A stretch of 64,000 nucleotides of DNA, taken from Novosphingobium sp. B 225. Its GTDB lineage: Bacteria; Pseudomonadota; Alphaproteobacteria; Sphingomonadales; Sphingomonadaceae. This document shows positions 63,947 through 64,000 of this stretch, in pieces. Position 1 is the stretch's first letter; every line of letters starts with the position of its first letter. The stretch is from positions 21,795 to 85,794 of the forward strand of contig NZ_MWLM01000062.1 of assembly GCF_002198665.1 (NCBI RefSeq), written 5' to 3'. The notes beneath the pieces were generated by a model. The model did not search any database. It was given only the letters and a program-made list of their open reading frames with translations, and was not told the DNA's origin. Both the position numbers and the translations under genes were made by a program.

Positions 63947-64000
63947 TCCCCCGGCCCAACCACCCGTTTAAGGTACCCTGTGGGTGGTTGGGCCGGGGGA
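63947..64000. repeat. Perfect 19-bp inverted repeat at the window end
   Basis: Left arm TCCCCCGGCCCAACCACCC (63947-63965) and its exact reverse complement (63982-64000), separated by 16 bases. It reaches the last base of the window, so it may extend further. A very stable hairpin; a terminator, an insertion-sequence end or a REP element are options. Confidence 0.75.

Overview
The window is about 64 kb of GC-rich alphaproteobacterial chromosome. The gene set and gene orders (proA-nadD-rsfS-rlmH-envC, rpe-heparinase-purH, M23 peptidase-bactofilin, S41 peptidase-dsbB-coq7) point to Sphingomonadales, probably an Erythrobacteraceae/Novosphingobium-like bacterium. This placement is inferred from protein character and gene order only; no rRNA or tRNA gene is present. 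Most of the window is core or common accessory genome. It is interrupted by several compact accessory modules and by a family of dispersed palindromic repeats.

Layout. 0-7 kb: ihfB, a GntR regulator divergent from a POT peptide transporter, a pair of exported amidohydrolases of which the second lacks the metal motif, and an NnrU-like membrane protein. 7-17.6 kb: a MarR-GNAT fusion with a near-perfect operator palindrome, a lipoprotein of unknown function, dxs, a Fur-family regulator, a lipoprotein-type MsrA coupled to a 53-residue membrane peptide, then purH, a heparinase II/III-like gene and rpe.

17.7-23.2 kb is the most unusual module: a lasso-peptide-type RiPP cluster made of an HprK-like kinase, a PqqD-like B1, a transglutaminase-like B2, a 47-residue precursor, an asparagine-synthetase-like cyclase and an ABC exporter. 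The precursor begins with GTG and was found by eye. It contains one acidic residue and ends in serine, which fits a C-terminal serine kinase in the cluster.

23.4-28.1 kb: a DUF2141 protein, then a putative inositol-lipid locus (nucleotidyltransferase, inositol-3-phosphate synthase, two CDP-alcohol phosphatidyltransferases). 28.2-36.7 kb: an M20 amidohydrolase and a putative sulfide/persulfide locus. The latter is a rhodanese-MFP-RND-ArsR operon divergent from sulfide:quinone oxidoreductase, with a 20-bp palindrome between them. 36.9-42.2 kb: aldehyde dehydrogenase plus a ThDP enzyme, then gmd-fcl for GDP-L-fucose.

42.3-56.7 kb: envelope and housekeeping genes (coq7, dsbB, S41 peptidase, envC, rlmH, rsfS, nadD, proA, M23 peptidase, bactofilin). 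The usual envC-S41 neighbourhood is split by about 5.7 kb. That insert carries a low-GC two-gene island of unknown function and a CHASE2-cyclase/FecR/TPR module. 56.8-64 kb: mmcB, a small membrane protein with a paralogue at 28.2 kb, an inactivated IS5-family element between two repeat copies, an M20 carboxypeptidase, a DEAD-box helicase and an MFS exporter. A 19-bp perfect inverted repeat ends exactly at the window edge.

Starts were adjusted where Shine-Dalgarno sequences, signal peptides or stop/start overlaps argued against the longest open frame; those choices are given per gene.
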